Shown here piece after piece: positions 35,601 through 47,870 of a stretch of 64,000 nt of DNA. This stretch comes from Dipylidium caninum (Eukaryota; Platyhelminthes; Cestoda; Cyclophyllidea; Dipylidiidae). The position numbers and the translations under genes were made by a program. Numbering within the stretch: the first letter of the stretch is position 1; the number at the start of each line of letters is the position of its first letter. The stretch is from NCBI GenBank assembly GCA_017562135.1, contig QEYB01001179.1, forward strand, positions 221,001 through 285,000, read 5' to 3'. The notes under the pieces were generated by a model. That model ran no database searches. It worked only from the letters and a program-made list of their open reading frames with translations, and was not told where the DNA came from.

Positions 35601-38600
35601 TTCCTGCAACCGCGCACATGGTGGACATGTGGCATCGAACCGAGGCCGCCCACCCGCCCGCACACCCGCACCACCACCGCCGCACCACTACCGCCCCATC
35701 ATGGTCCCTCTCCACGTCCAACCCTTCCCCCAAAGACTGATTTATTTGTGGCCGACGGCGCTGGCACACCCTCGTCCTGAAGCACTGCAGCAGACGCGGC
35801 ACATTTCATCGCCGAATGACGCTCTCCCAACCGCCATTCATGCTGCATCCACTGCCGCCTCCATGCCGACATCAGAGCATGCGGACAGTCCACTCCGCCT
35901 CACTGTCTCGCCACTTCCACTTCTGGTCCACGTGCAAACAGAGGAATGAAGGAGCCAACTACCATCCACTCACAAACAATTCGCGCTTTCCCAGGCGACC
36001 ACCGAAATCCCATGCAAAAGTTTACTTCTTCCCTGAGTTGAGCTTCTGCTGGCGAACGGCATCACGTCACCTCCAACGACGCCACACCCACCAACCACGC
36101 GATGGGGGAGAGACGACTGACCTCTTCCACCACACCACCACCACCACCACCACCACCACCACCACCACCACCACCACCACCACACCAACCACCACCACCA
36201 CCAACCACCACCACCAACCACCACCACCACCTCTTCTCTTTCTCCTTCTTCTTCATCGACATCTCCCATCTCCTCGCACACACCCACCACAGGCCTCGCA
36301 CACCATTGTCGCCCTCGCAACGGGGCTCCGTGTGCTGCAGACGAGGAAAGTGCGGCTCAGCTGCATTCCATGACAGCGCTGAGGAAGGGCAGAGGCAAGT
36401 AGTCGTCGACACGAGGGGTCCCACTCGCCCTGCATCCGCCCACCGCGACGAGTGATTTGGCGTCACCATCTGCCTCCACTGTGTGCTTTCGTGTGTGAGT
36501 GAGGAAAGCTGACTGGTGCTTCGTCTCTCTGCTTCCCTCGAGGCACGAGATACCGCCTTCCACGTCGTGCGACCGTCACCACCAAACCCACCCGCCATCA
36601 CGTCACTTGCCCTCCCCTCCCGCTTCATCCCTCGCCCCCTCGCCCCTCACCACCCCTCCGTCTCGCCCCCTCGCCCTCTCGTCCCGTCTCCCTCTCCTCC
36701 GCCTCGCATGTCGCCTTGTCTCACGAGCACGCGTGTGGAGGAGTCTCCTCCCACTGGGCGATGGTGGATATTTGCAACACTAACGCGCACTCACCCCTGA
36801 AGTCCGCCTCACATGCCACTCCGTCAAACGCATCCACGTCCACGTCCACGTCCACGTCCACGTCCACATCCACGTCTGCCTCTGCTTCTGCCTCTGCCAC
36901 AGTGCAGCAACTCACCTCGGGTCTCGGTGCGACGAGTCTACTGAGCACGGAACCCAGGGAGGCAGACTCGCACCCGGAGGACAATTGGCCGCGTGTCCGG
37001 ACTGACACTCGAACTGGCCATCACACGCGATTGCAGCTCAGCGGTCAGGGCGCGCCGTGGCCACAACGGGAAACGCTGGTGGAGCGCATTCTTGGCAGCC
37101 GAGACGACCTTGTTGTGGGAAACATCCCGCACCCACCAGCAGCAGCGCGCACCACGTGCAACCTCCGTGCACGTGACGTGGCAGACGGGACGAGACAGCC
37201 GCCCAGCCTCGGTCGGTCGGTCTCTCTGTCTGTCTCTCTGTCCGTCTGTCGGCAGTGCGAGGGACACAACACACGTGAACAATCGCACCTCCGCTCTTAC
37301 CTCGTCACGTGAGGTGACATGAAACCGAGTCACCAGGGGACGCAGGCATCGTCAGAACAGACGTGGATGACAGTGTCAAGGCCGAATGCAAAACGCGCCA
37401 TCGCACGCCGCCTCCACTTGGACACCAACACAAAAACGCTGACTCGAGGCCGCCTCCCACGTCCACCGCTTCCACCATGTCCACCACGTCCACCACGTCA
37501 TCCGCCTTCGCCGAAACACTCAACCCCACACAATGCCAGTTGCACTCACGTCCTGTGACTTTTCAGGGCAAATGACTTCGTGGCAAGAAGTGTGACCTGC
37601 TCTCCCGATGAAGTGAGACCACCGCCACTCTCGTCTGCCGCGTCCGCTCGCGCGGCGTCATCGTCTCGCCCCATCCACTCGCCCCATCCACTCGCCCCAT
37701 CCACTCGCCCAGCCCTCACCACCACGACAGAGCACCACACTCCTGTCACTCCTGTCACCCAACCATCACCTCAGTGCACTCGACACGCACCGTGAAGGAC
37801 ACGCAACTGGTGAAGGTGTGAGAAAGCAGCCTCCCTTAAGCCATTTCGCCCCACCTCATCTTACCTCCCCACGAGGACGTTCAGATCAGTGGCAGTCGGC
37901 AGTGCCCAGTCGGGAAAACGAATGACATCGTCCGGGTGCGCGGACGACCAAACGAAGCGGACTGACACCACCATGACCACTCCCAATCCGCCCCCGTCAT
38001 CGTCCACGCGCCTTGACGCTCCAACGTCTGTCGCCAGTCGTGGTCAGAGCATTTGGACTCGTGTTTTCAGCCAGCTGTCCACAAGTCCAACAGGACGTGC
38101 CATTTGGCACTCGACACCTCGACACTGATGCTTCGTTCCTCCTACTTCCCGTGTCATGTCGCCCTCCACCTGCGCCATCTGTTCGCCGGTTGGCCGACAG
38201 CATCGGAAGGCAGAGCGGCAGAGAAGCACAGAGAGACAGGCAGGCACAGAAAGCAAAGAGGGAAGGTGAGAAATGGACAGACCGACAGTGGAGTAGACGA
38301 AGGGAGGGGCGGTAGGATGGATGGATGGATGGACGGATGGACGGATGGACGGATGGGTGAATGGCGGGGAAGCGATGAGGATGGACTGAAGGGAGAAGAC
38401 ATTACAGAGAAGGTGCCTGAGAAGTGGAGTGCCTGACAGTTCTGACTGGGTTCCGAGCGATCAGACAAATTTGACCCTTCCAGTCTCCTCCGCCCGCACC
38501 GAAGGCCACGTGACGTCCGAGACGCTACCGCAAACCTCGTGATTTTGGCCGAAAATGCTCTGTCTACTTGTAACTGAACCCTCACCCCGCAACTCTGTGT

Positions 38601-39430
38601 GCTCCCACTCTCGCTTCATCCTTTCCTTCCACCTGCCCTGCGGATGCCTCACAACGCCGTTTTCCCTGCTGCGCTGATGTCTCCCATCCTTTGCAATGTC
38701 GAAAGGCCACAAAGTGTTGTCATTGTCTCCTGCCATCAGTGCGACGGCCAAACGAAGATATTTTCGAGTCGGACGAGCGAACGCGTCTGTTGGAGCAAAT
38801 GTCTGCCAAGAGAAGCTCGTAACAACCTGACCACCTCTCCCAAGCCATGGGAAATTTTGTGTCTTGCCAGTGGCCGAAGAGGAGGACGCGGAGGGGAAGG
38901 AGGGCAACAATCCGCATACCGATTCTTCTTCACAACAATGATATTTTGCACGCAGCAAACACCTGTCAGGCTTATTTGGGCACAAATGGGGATTGTGAAA
39001 TGCCGCATGGGTGGGAAATAGAATGGGGGACATGGCGGTCGTGTCGGGGACGGCGGAAGTGGAGGAGGAGGAGGAGGAGGAGGAGGAGGGAGGAGAGGGA
39101 AAAGGTTGTGCGAAGTGCGGTAAAAGTACTTGGGAAGTGACTTCCAGCCTCCACCTCAACTCCATCCTCGTGGTATTTGGACGGTGCGACAGAATTTGAC
39201 CGGCTTTGGCATGGTGAATATCCTCCCTTTCCACTTCATCTTCAAATTAACTGACCCCCCAACTTCTCCAATTGCGATTTATTCCTCCACCGAAGTGGCG
39301 TATACCGCATCCTGTGATTTCTTTGGCGTATTTGGGGGAGGACATTTCAACTTTCCCTCGAGACACCGACAATCCGCTTCCAGTTGCTTCTTCCTCCGCC
39401 ACCGATGAGGCGAGAAGTGACTGTTTGAGA
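32616..39430 (+). repeat. Left arm of a 15.3-kb inverted repeat
   Basis: It is the reverse complement of 41116-47870 along its full length. The match starts sharply at ACAACTCACCACTTCC (32616) and ends at AGTGACTGTTTGAGA (39430). Where compared, identity is near 99 per cent outside simple repeats. The arm is full of short tandem arrays: AACG near 34856-34883, CCCG-type near 35216-35240, GGGAGT near 35507-35530, CAC near 36127-36230, CCACGT near 36836-36870 and GATG near 38315-38364. Many frames are open on both strands, but none resembles a known protein. Confidence 0.96.
36127..36230 (+). repeat. CAC/ACC trinucleotide tract, length differs between arms
   Basis: About 100 bases of near-pure CAC units. 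The matching position in the right arm (about 44331-44350) keeps only about 20 bases. This is the largest arm-to-arm difference noticed and shows that the arms are not simple copies of one read. Confidence 0.85.
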
Positions 39431-41115
39431 ACGCAAACACCTCAATTCCACCACTCCTGTCCATGTTCTTCTGCTGTGTGCATTTCCCGCTGAAAGGGAA
39501 TAAGCAGGCTTGGAAACCCAGCTGTTAGAGCGGCCATCTGACAGAAGTATCCGAAACCTACACCTCCATCTCCCTGCCCCATTTTTCTCCCCCTTTCCCT
39601 CGGAGGCCGCTTCCTCCCTCTCAAGTTTTGCCAACCAAAAGCATCTCAAGGACCTTAATTGAATCTTCCGTGCGTCCTTTCATGCCGCTCCGTGACGTGC
39701 AACTTATTTTCTCTATGGAGATGTTGGAACGGTGGACACTGGAGTGTCGGTGAGACGTTGTACTGTCTTCAGGGCGGAGGTTCTGAGGATCGCCTCCAGT
39801 TGTAGCCACTCGTGTCTTCCCATCCCCTAACCAACTCGCTTCTTCACCTCTGGTAACGGACTTGAATACTTTAAAAACCAAATCAGCCATCCTCCTTTGA
39901 AAGCATCTTGATTCCGGACTAAGTGGTTGCGCGGGGCGGCAAAGCGCGGGGACAACAGCCTTTCTGAAGAAGCCCTGCAGGCGGAGGAGGCGACAGTCCA
40001 TCTCTTCCGAAGGTGGCAGGACGGAAAAAGTTGGACCCTTCCGAATCATTGCACTAGTAATTCAGGCAGTCTTCGTTTTTCTCCCAACCCACCACCGCGC
40101 CACCGGGGCTGCTGTACTGCCTTCCGGCCCAGTCTTCCTTGTCTCCGACCCCTAAGTGGTGATTGTCGCCGAGATGGTGATTAATTCTTGGCGAGGAGAT
40201 CGTAAAACAAACGCGACATGAAACAAATCCCGGCCTGATTAGGCGACGTCCTACGGGGATGTTACAGATCTCCGCAATTTGACCTTTTCTACCCTGCTGG
40301 AGAAAACCCGGAGAAGTCGCCTCGTCCCTCGGCGCTTGTGGCATGGGTACCCTTGGGCGCTCGTTACCACGTCTTCCCTGGCGTTCTCCTCAGCCGCCGC
40401 AGGTCCCACCTTCTATGTCCAGGCGAGGACAATGCTCGGATTTCAGCCGGCGATATGTGCCTGCGTGGGTCAGGTCGTCAGCGCCTCGCCCGGTTCACGC
40501 TATCGAAGAGGAAAGCAAAGCCACTGGAGCAGGGGGATCGAGAAGAAGTCCTCTCAGCGGAAGACCTGATTGCAAGTCCTGGGTGTTCACGTATGCCAGT
40601 ACAACATGGATTATTCCAACACAGAAGGGCGAAAGAAGCTTTTCAAGTATGCCGAATGCGGCTGAGACCGTGGCGAACATTTTAAACTCTGATGCTCGAA
40701 GGCAGCGGAACGGTGCGCGATTGAGAGGTGGAAGACGCTGGTTCGGATGCAGACTGCGAATTGGGGCAAAAAGTCATGAACGGCTCGGCTGACACGCATC
40801 ATCGAAGGTGAGATGAAATGGTGTGCCGCAGAGTCGCGGGAGAATCTGCACTGTAAGAAATAATGAGATGAGCGTGGAGACAAGCGTCTTCTTCCACTTC
40901 CATCTTTCCCTCCTCCTTCTTTTAGAGAGGGGGTTTCAGAGCATTTCCTCATCTAGTTCGTCTGCACATTCCAAATCCCCTTATCTTGTCGGGCCTAACT
41001 CTATAAAAATTGGAGGAGGAGGAGATCATTTGCCTCGCGTAACTTTGCGCAGCTCGTATTTGCCATTCAAATACGTGGACCCGAGAGTACCTTTGCAGCT
41101 CTTTTCGAAGTCGCC
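39431..41115. other. Unique spacer of the inverted repeat
   Basis: 1685 bases not repeated elsewhere in the window. Frames of 80-150 codons (39621-40049 minus, 40338-40792 plus) overlap one another and are unrecognised. No origin-like, transposase-like or RNA feature was seen. Confidence 0.6.
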
Positions 41116-44100
41116 TCTCAAACAGTCACTTCTCGCCTCATCGGTGGCGGAGGAAGAAGCAACTGGAAGCGGATTGTCGGTGTCTCGAGGGAAAGTTGAA
41201 ATGTCCTCCCCCAAATACGCCAAAGAAATCACAGGATGCGATATACGCCACTTCGGTGGAGGAATAAATCGCAATTGGAGAAGTTGGGGGGTCAGTTAAT
41301 TTGAAGATGAAGTGGAAAGGGAGGATATTCACCATGCCAAAGCCGGTCAAATTCTGTCGCACCGTCCAAATACCACGAGGATGGAGTTGAGGTGGAGGCT
41401 GGAAGTCACTTCCCAAGTACTTTTACCGCACTTCGCACAACCTTTTCCCTCTCCTCCCTCCTCCTCCTCCTCCTCCTCCTCCTCCTCCACTTCCGCCGTC
41501 CCCGACACGACCGCCATGTCCCCCATTCTATTTCCCACCCATGCGGCATTTCACAATCCCCATTTGTGCCCAAATAAGCCTGACAGGTGTTTGCTGCGTG
41601 CAAAATATCATTGTTGTGAAGAAGAATCGGTATGCGGATTGTTGCCCTCCTTCCCCTCCGCGTCCTCCTCTTCGGCCACTGGCAAGACACAAAATTTCCC
41701 ATGGCTTGGGAGAAGTGGTCAGGTTGTTACGAGCTTCTCTTGGCAGACATTTGCTCCAACAGACGCGTTCGCTCGTCCGACTCGAAAATATCTTCGTTTG
41801 GCCGTCGCACTGATGGCAGGAGACAATGACAACACTTTGTGGCCTTTCGACATTGCAAAGGATGGGAGACATCAGCGCAGCAGGGAAGACGGCGTTGTGA
41901 GGCATCCGCAGGGCAGGTGGAAGGAAAGGGTGAAGCGAGAGTGGGAGCACACAGAGTTGCGGGGTGAGGGTTCAGTTACAAGTAGACAGAGCATTTTCGG
42001 CCAAAATCACGAGGTTTGCGGTAGCGTCTCGGACGTCACGTGGCCTTCGGTGCGGGCGGAGGAGACTGGAAGGGTCAAATTTGTCTGATCGCTCGGAACC
42101 CAGTCAGAACTGTCAGGCACTCCACTTCTCAGGCACCTTCTCTGTAATGTCTTCTCCCTTCAGTCCATCCTCATCGCTTCCCCGCCATTCACCCATCCGT
42201 CCATCCGTCCATCCGTCCATCCATCCATCCATCCTACCGCCCCTCCCTTCGTCTACTCCACTGTCGGTCTGTCCATTTCTCACCTTCCCTCTTTGCTTTC
42301 TGTGCCTGCCTGTCTCTCTGTGCTTCTCTGCCGCTCTGCCTTCCGATGCTGTCGGCCAACCGGCGAACAGATGGCGCAGGTGGAGGGCGACATGACACGG
42401 GAAGTAGGAGGAACGAAGCATCAGTGTCGAGGTGTCGAGTGCCAAATGGCACGTCCTGTTGGACTTGTGGACAGCTGGCTGGAAAACACGAGTCCAAATG
42501 CTCTGACCACGACTGGCGACAGACGTTGGAGCGTCAAGGCGCGTGGACGATGACGGGGGCGGATTGGGGAGTGGTCATGGTGGTGTCAGTCCGCTTCATT
42601 TGGTCGTCCGCGCACCCCCGGACGATGTCATTCGTTTTCCCGACTGGGCACTGCCGACTGCCACTGATCTGAACGTCCTCGTGGGGAGGTAAGATGAGGT
42701 GGGGCGAAATGGCTTAAGGGAGGCTGCTTTCTCACACCTTCACCAGTTGCGTGTCCTTCACGGTGCGTGTCGAGTGCACTGAGGTGATGGTTGGGTGACA
42801 GGAGTGACAGGAGTGTGGTGCTCTGTCGTGGTGGTGAGGGCTGGGCGAGTGGATGGGGCGAGTGGATGGGGCGAGTGGATGGGGCGAGACGATGACGCCG
42901 CGCGAGCGGACGCGGCAGACGAGAGTGGCGGTGGTCTCACTTCATCGGGAGAGCAGGTCACACTTCTTGCCACGAAGTCATTTGCCCTGAAAAGTCACAG
43001 GACGTGAGTGCAACTGGCATTGTGTGGGGTTGAGTGTTTCGGCGAAGGCGGATGACGTGGTGGACGTGGTGGACGTGGTGGAAGCGGTGGACGTGGGAGG
43101 AGGCCTCGAGTCAGCGTTTTGTGTTGGTGTCCAAGTGGGAGGCGGCGTGCGATGGCGCGTTTTGCATTCGGCCTTGACACTGTCATCCACGTCTGTTCTG
43201 ACGATGCCTGCGTCCCCTGGTGACTCGGTTTCATGTCACCTCACGTGACGAGGTAAGAGCGGAGGTGCGATTGTTCACGTGTGTTGTGTCCCTCGCACTG
43301 CCGACAGACAGACAGACAGACAGACAGACCGACCGACCGACCGACCGAGGCTGGGCGGCTGTCTCGTCCCGTCTGCCACGTCACGTGCACGGAGGTTGCA
43401 CGTGGTGCGCGCTGCTGCTGGTGGGTGCGGGATGTTTCCCACAACAAGGTCGTCTCGGCTGCCACGAATGCGCTCCACCAGCGTTTCCCGTTGTGGCCAC
43501 GGCGCGCCCTGACCGCTGAGCTGCAATCGCGTGTGATGGCCAGTTCGAGTGTCAGTCCGGACACGCGGCCAATTGTCCTCCGGGTGCGAGTCTGCCTCCC
43601 TGGGTTCCGTGCACAGTAGACTCGTCGCACCGAGACCCCGAGGTGAGTTGCTGCACTGTGGCAGAGGCAGAAGCAGAGGCAGACGTGGATGTGGACGTGG
43701 ACGTGGACGTGGACGTGGATGCGTTTGACGGAGGTGGCATGTGAGGCGGACTTCAGGGGTGGAGTGCGCGTTAGTGTTGCAAATATCCACCATCGCCCAG
43801 TGGGAGGAGACTCCTCCACACGCGTGCTCGTGAGACAAGGCGACATGCGAGGCGGAGGAGAGGGAGACGGGACGAGAGGGCGAGGGGGCGAGACGGAGGG
43901 GTGGTGAGGGGGCGAGGGGGCGAGGGGATGAGAGCGGGAGGGGAGGGCAAGTGACGTGATGGCGGGTGGGTTTGGTGGTGACGGTCGCACGACGTGGAAG
44001 GCGGTATCTCGTGCCTCGAGGGAAGCAGAGAGACGAAGCACCAGTCAGCTTTCCTCACTCACACACGAAAGCACACAGTGGAGGCAGATGGTGACGCCAA

Positions 44101-47100
44101 TCACTCGTCCGCGGTGGGCGGATGCAGGGCGAGTGGGACCCCTCGTGTCGACGACTACTTGCCTCTGCCCTTCCCTCAGCGCTGTCATGGAATGCAGCTG
44201 AGCCGCCACTTTCCTCGTCTGCAGCACACGGAGCCCCGTTGCGAGGGCGACAATGGTGTGCGAGGCCTGTGGTGGGTGTGTGCGAGGAGATGGGAGATGT
44301 CGATGAAGAAGAAGGAGAAAGAGAAGAGGTGGTGGTGGTGGTGGTGGTGGAAGAGGTCAGTCGTCTCTCCCCCATCGCGTGGTTGGTGGGTGTGGCGTCG
44401 TTGGAGGTGACGTGATGCCGTTCGCCAGCAGAAGCTCAACTCAGGGAAGAAGTAAACTTTTGCATGGGATTTCGGTGGTCGCCTGGGAAAGCGCGAATTG
44501 TTTGTGAGTGGATGGTAGTTGGCTCCTTCATTCCTCTGTTTGCACGTGGACCAGAAGTGGAAGTGGCGAGACAGTGAGGCGGAGTGGACTGTCCGCATGC
44601 TCTGATGTCGGCATGGAGGCGGCAGTGGATGCAGCATGAATGGCGGTTGGGAGAGCGTCATTCGGCGATGAAATGTGCCGCGTCTGCTGCAGTGCTTCAG
44701 GACGAGGGTGTGCCAGCGCCGTCGGCCACAAATAAATCAGTCTTTGGGGGGGGAAGGGTTGGACGTGGAGAGGGACCATGATGGGGCGGTGGTGGTGCGG
44801 CGGTGGTGGTGCGGGTGTGCGGGCGGGTGGGCGGCTCGGTTCGATGCACATGTCCACCATGTGCGCGGTTGCAGGAAGATGTGGGGAGAGGAGAGCAGCT
44901 GCGCCTGCTTCGGGGCATTCCTTTCCCTCTCCGCCGTCCTCTGCTGCCACTCCCACTCCCACTCCCACTCCCACTGGCGCTCCCCTCCATTCTCCTGCCT
45001 CCTCAATTGGGCCCCTCTCTCTCGCCTTCTCCCTTCCTGCCCGCCTCTCTGCCCACCTCTCTGCCCACCTCTCTGTCCGCCTCTGTCGCTCGTCTCGCTC
45101 GAGTGCAGCGGCGGCCAGTGAAGAGGGTGGCAGGACGTGGAGGACAGTTGGAAGCGAGGGTATTTGCGAGTGGACATGTGGGAGAGACGGGTGATCGGAG
45201 CGCTGTTGCGGTGGTGAGTGAGTGAGCGAGTGAGCGAGCGGGGCAGGCAGGCGGGCGGCGGGCGGCGGGCGGGCGACGGACGAACGAGGCGTGGGCCCAA
45301 GTGGACTGACGTGCAGTGACGCGGCGTGAAGTGGGTGGGTTGGACCGGAATCACTTCGAGTTGCGTTGATGTGAGTGGAAAAGCTTTAAGAGGTGAAAGG
45401 GCTTTGAGAAGAAGACGTGGAAGACGTGGAAGACGTGTCCTCGTGGTTGCCTCGGCAGACGGCGCATTCTCTCCGTGAGGTGCGGGGTGGTGGTGGGAAG
45501 GAGGCAGTGGTAGAGGCAGATGCAACTTGGTGTGGGTCACCACGACCCAGTGTGGGTTGTATGTTTGTGTCGATGTCCCTCATTCACGTGTGCAGTCGTT
45601 CGTTCGTTCGTTCGTTCGTTCGTTCTTTCGCGCCTCCACACTCTCCAGTCTCTCGCACCACTTCTCTGCGTGGATCGACGAGCGACGACGCCGAAGCATG
45701 TTGGAGCGGCGACCGGCGTCATCAGGCGACTGTGAGTCGCCCTGAAGAATGAGGCGAATGGCGGAGAAGGCATCGCAAATGCTGTTGGCATGCGAGGGAG
45801 GGTGGCTGGTTGTCTGTGGTGCCGATGAGAGGAAGGGGAGAGAGTTGGTGTGTGCGCTTGTCGCTCGACATTCGAGTGTGTCTCCCGTTGCACAGTGAGA
45901 CGCCTCTACTCCGCCACACGCGAGTCAAGCGTCTGAGGCGCGACCCTCCATGGAGACCATGTTTCGGGGGGACCTCGTCGTGGTGGAGGTTCTGCAGGCA
46001 AACTCTGCGGTTGACATGTCGGTGGGCGCGAGGTGCGCCCTGGCCTCGACGTCTGCTTCTTGGCCTGTCCCGCCGCATCGCCACCACGGCGTTGGCAGCG
46101 ACCTCAACCGTCGACTCACGAGTCGCTGCTGGTGAAAGTGGAGCGGGCAGATGCGTGTGAAGCGGATGCGAGGCGGCGTTGGCACTGACGCGAGGTGAAC
46201 AAGTCACCGAGACAGCCTCACCGCACTGTTGGCAGCCCTGCGATCTACCGGTCATTTCGTAATTCCATTTCCTCCTCTTCTCCTTTCCCTTCGTCTCCTC
46301 CTTCGTTTCCGTCTGAGCCCCGCTCTGACTGCAAATGCGCCTCCTGGGCATTGGGTCACGCCGATGTGATGTGCGGGACAGGCGGTGCGAGGAGGTGGTC
46401 TTCGCCACGAGCGACTGCAAATGCAGGCGAGTGGGGGCAGCACCGCTCTCCGCTCCGTCTGGCAAAGAGCGAGATGGGCGCGGAGACGAGGCCAACTGCG
46501 TGGATGTCTGGTGGAGGGGACGCTCACTTCAGCTCGACTCGGGTGATGTTTCGACCGCGATGTGGACAGTCTCGTTGAAGGAACGGAGTGTGAGTTGGGT
46601 GGAGAGGGTGAATCTTCGAGGAGGAAGCACCCTCCTTTCTTACTCTCTCGCCTCCCTCCCCTCCCTCCCCTCCCTCTCCCCTCCCCTCCGCTCTCATTTC
46701 ATTTTCATTTCATTTCATTTCCTTTCATTTCAACTAATCTCATCTCATCCCGTGTCTTCTCCTCCCCTCCCGTCTCGGGAGAAGACGCCCCTTCGGAGAT
46801 CGGACATCTGCTTACACCAACGCGGTCGAAGGCCACCGCCACTACGCCAAATGACAGCCTCGAGCGAAGCCTCCTGTTCACGTGTCTGCCCACCTGAAGG
46901 CCTCTCTGTCACGGCGGAAGGGAATGTGGCAGACACAGTCACTGGCGAGGAGGAAGGGGTTTTTGGAGGCGACTGAGCACCCGACGTGGCAGTCGCGTCG
47001 TCCGCCACGCGCGCCCGTGACGTCGTCATGCGATGTGTCGATGTGTCGAGGGCAGTGGACGGGGAGTGGCAGCTGTGACGAGGCGAGTGGGACGAGGGGA

Positions 47101-47870
47101 GTCGTGGTGGAGGAGACTGTGTGCTGCCTGTCTGTTGCCCGTCCGCTGCCCCTCCAACCCTCGCAGTCACCTCAGCCACCGGAGTGACCGCAGCCACCGC
47201 AGTCCCCGTCCTGCCGCCACACACGCGTGGCAGACTGCGTCGCCTGCGTCTCGGTGCGGACTGCCACTCCTCCTCCTCCTCCTCCTCCTCCTCCTCCTTC
47301 TCCTCCTTCTCAAGCCATTCCACAATGGTCATTCGCCGTGTTGCGGGTTGAGCGACCACTGGCAACCCGCCTTGTGCGGTCGTGTTGAGGGCCTGCGCCC
47401 TGCGCCCTGCGCCCTGCCCCCTGCCCCCTGGGACTCGTGACTTTGTGCCTGTGGTCAAAGCAGAAGTGAGGCGACTCGACGTGGGGAGAGTGGGAGACCG
47501 GCGTCCTCGTGGGATGCCTCGGTGTGGGTCGTGTCGCTCTGTTTTGGTGTGGCGGTTTGGGTGGGGCTGAGCAAAGCGGGGCAGAGGGAAGAGGAAGCGC
47601 GAGATCTGTGCGGGCTGATTATTTCTCGCCATTATTATCAAGTTGGCGTTCCGGCGGAGTGGGGAAAGTCCTGCCTGATGGTGGGCGGATAGAGGCCATG
47701 GAGTTGAAGAAAAGGCCATGGCCACGGTCACAGTGGTGTGGCATCGTGACAGCGTGGCCCCACGAGTTTCTTCATTCCCTTCGGACTGCGCCACGTCTGC
47801 CTCGTTCCACGATGTCTTGGCGGGCCTCGCGGCGACGACGAGGCTCGAGAATGAGGAAGTGGTGAGTTGT
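41116..47870 (-). repeat. Right arm of the 15.3-kb inverted repeat
   Basis: Reverse complement of 32616-39430. It is about 60 bases shorter, mainly through tract-length changes such as CAC. A frame of about 258 codons (41312-42088) has an intact partner in the left arm (38461-39234, minus), but it opens with GTG, carries a serine tract over a CTC repeat and is shadowed by other frames, so it is not called a gene. The outer edge is GAGGAAGTGGTGAGTTGT at 47870. Confidence 0.96.

Noticed and set aside
36127..36230. Possible CRISPR-like or regulatory array in the palindrome arm
   Set aside because: It is a simple CAC trinucleotide run without spacers; CRISPR arrays are not expected in animal DNA.
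40550..40760. Possible LINE reverse-transcriptase C-terminal fragment in the palindrome spacer
   Set aside because: A short YASTTWII-like string hints at it, but no catalytic motif or ordered set of motifs was found.
38461..42088. A 257/258-codon frame intact in both palindrome arms (38461-39234 minus and 41312-42088 plus)
   Set aside because: It opens with GTG, the first ATG is about 22 codons in, it spans a CTC repeat read as serine, and other frames on both strands are open too. Conservation between arms says nothing because the arms are nearly identical throughout.
32616..47870. The palindrome as a terminal-inverted-repeat transposon
   Set aside because: Arms make up most of the unit, no transposase is recognisable in the spacer, and no target-site duplication is visible at the outer edges.
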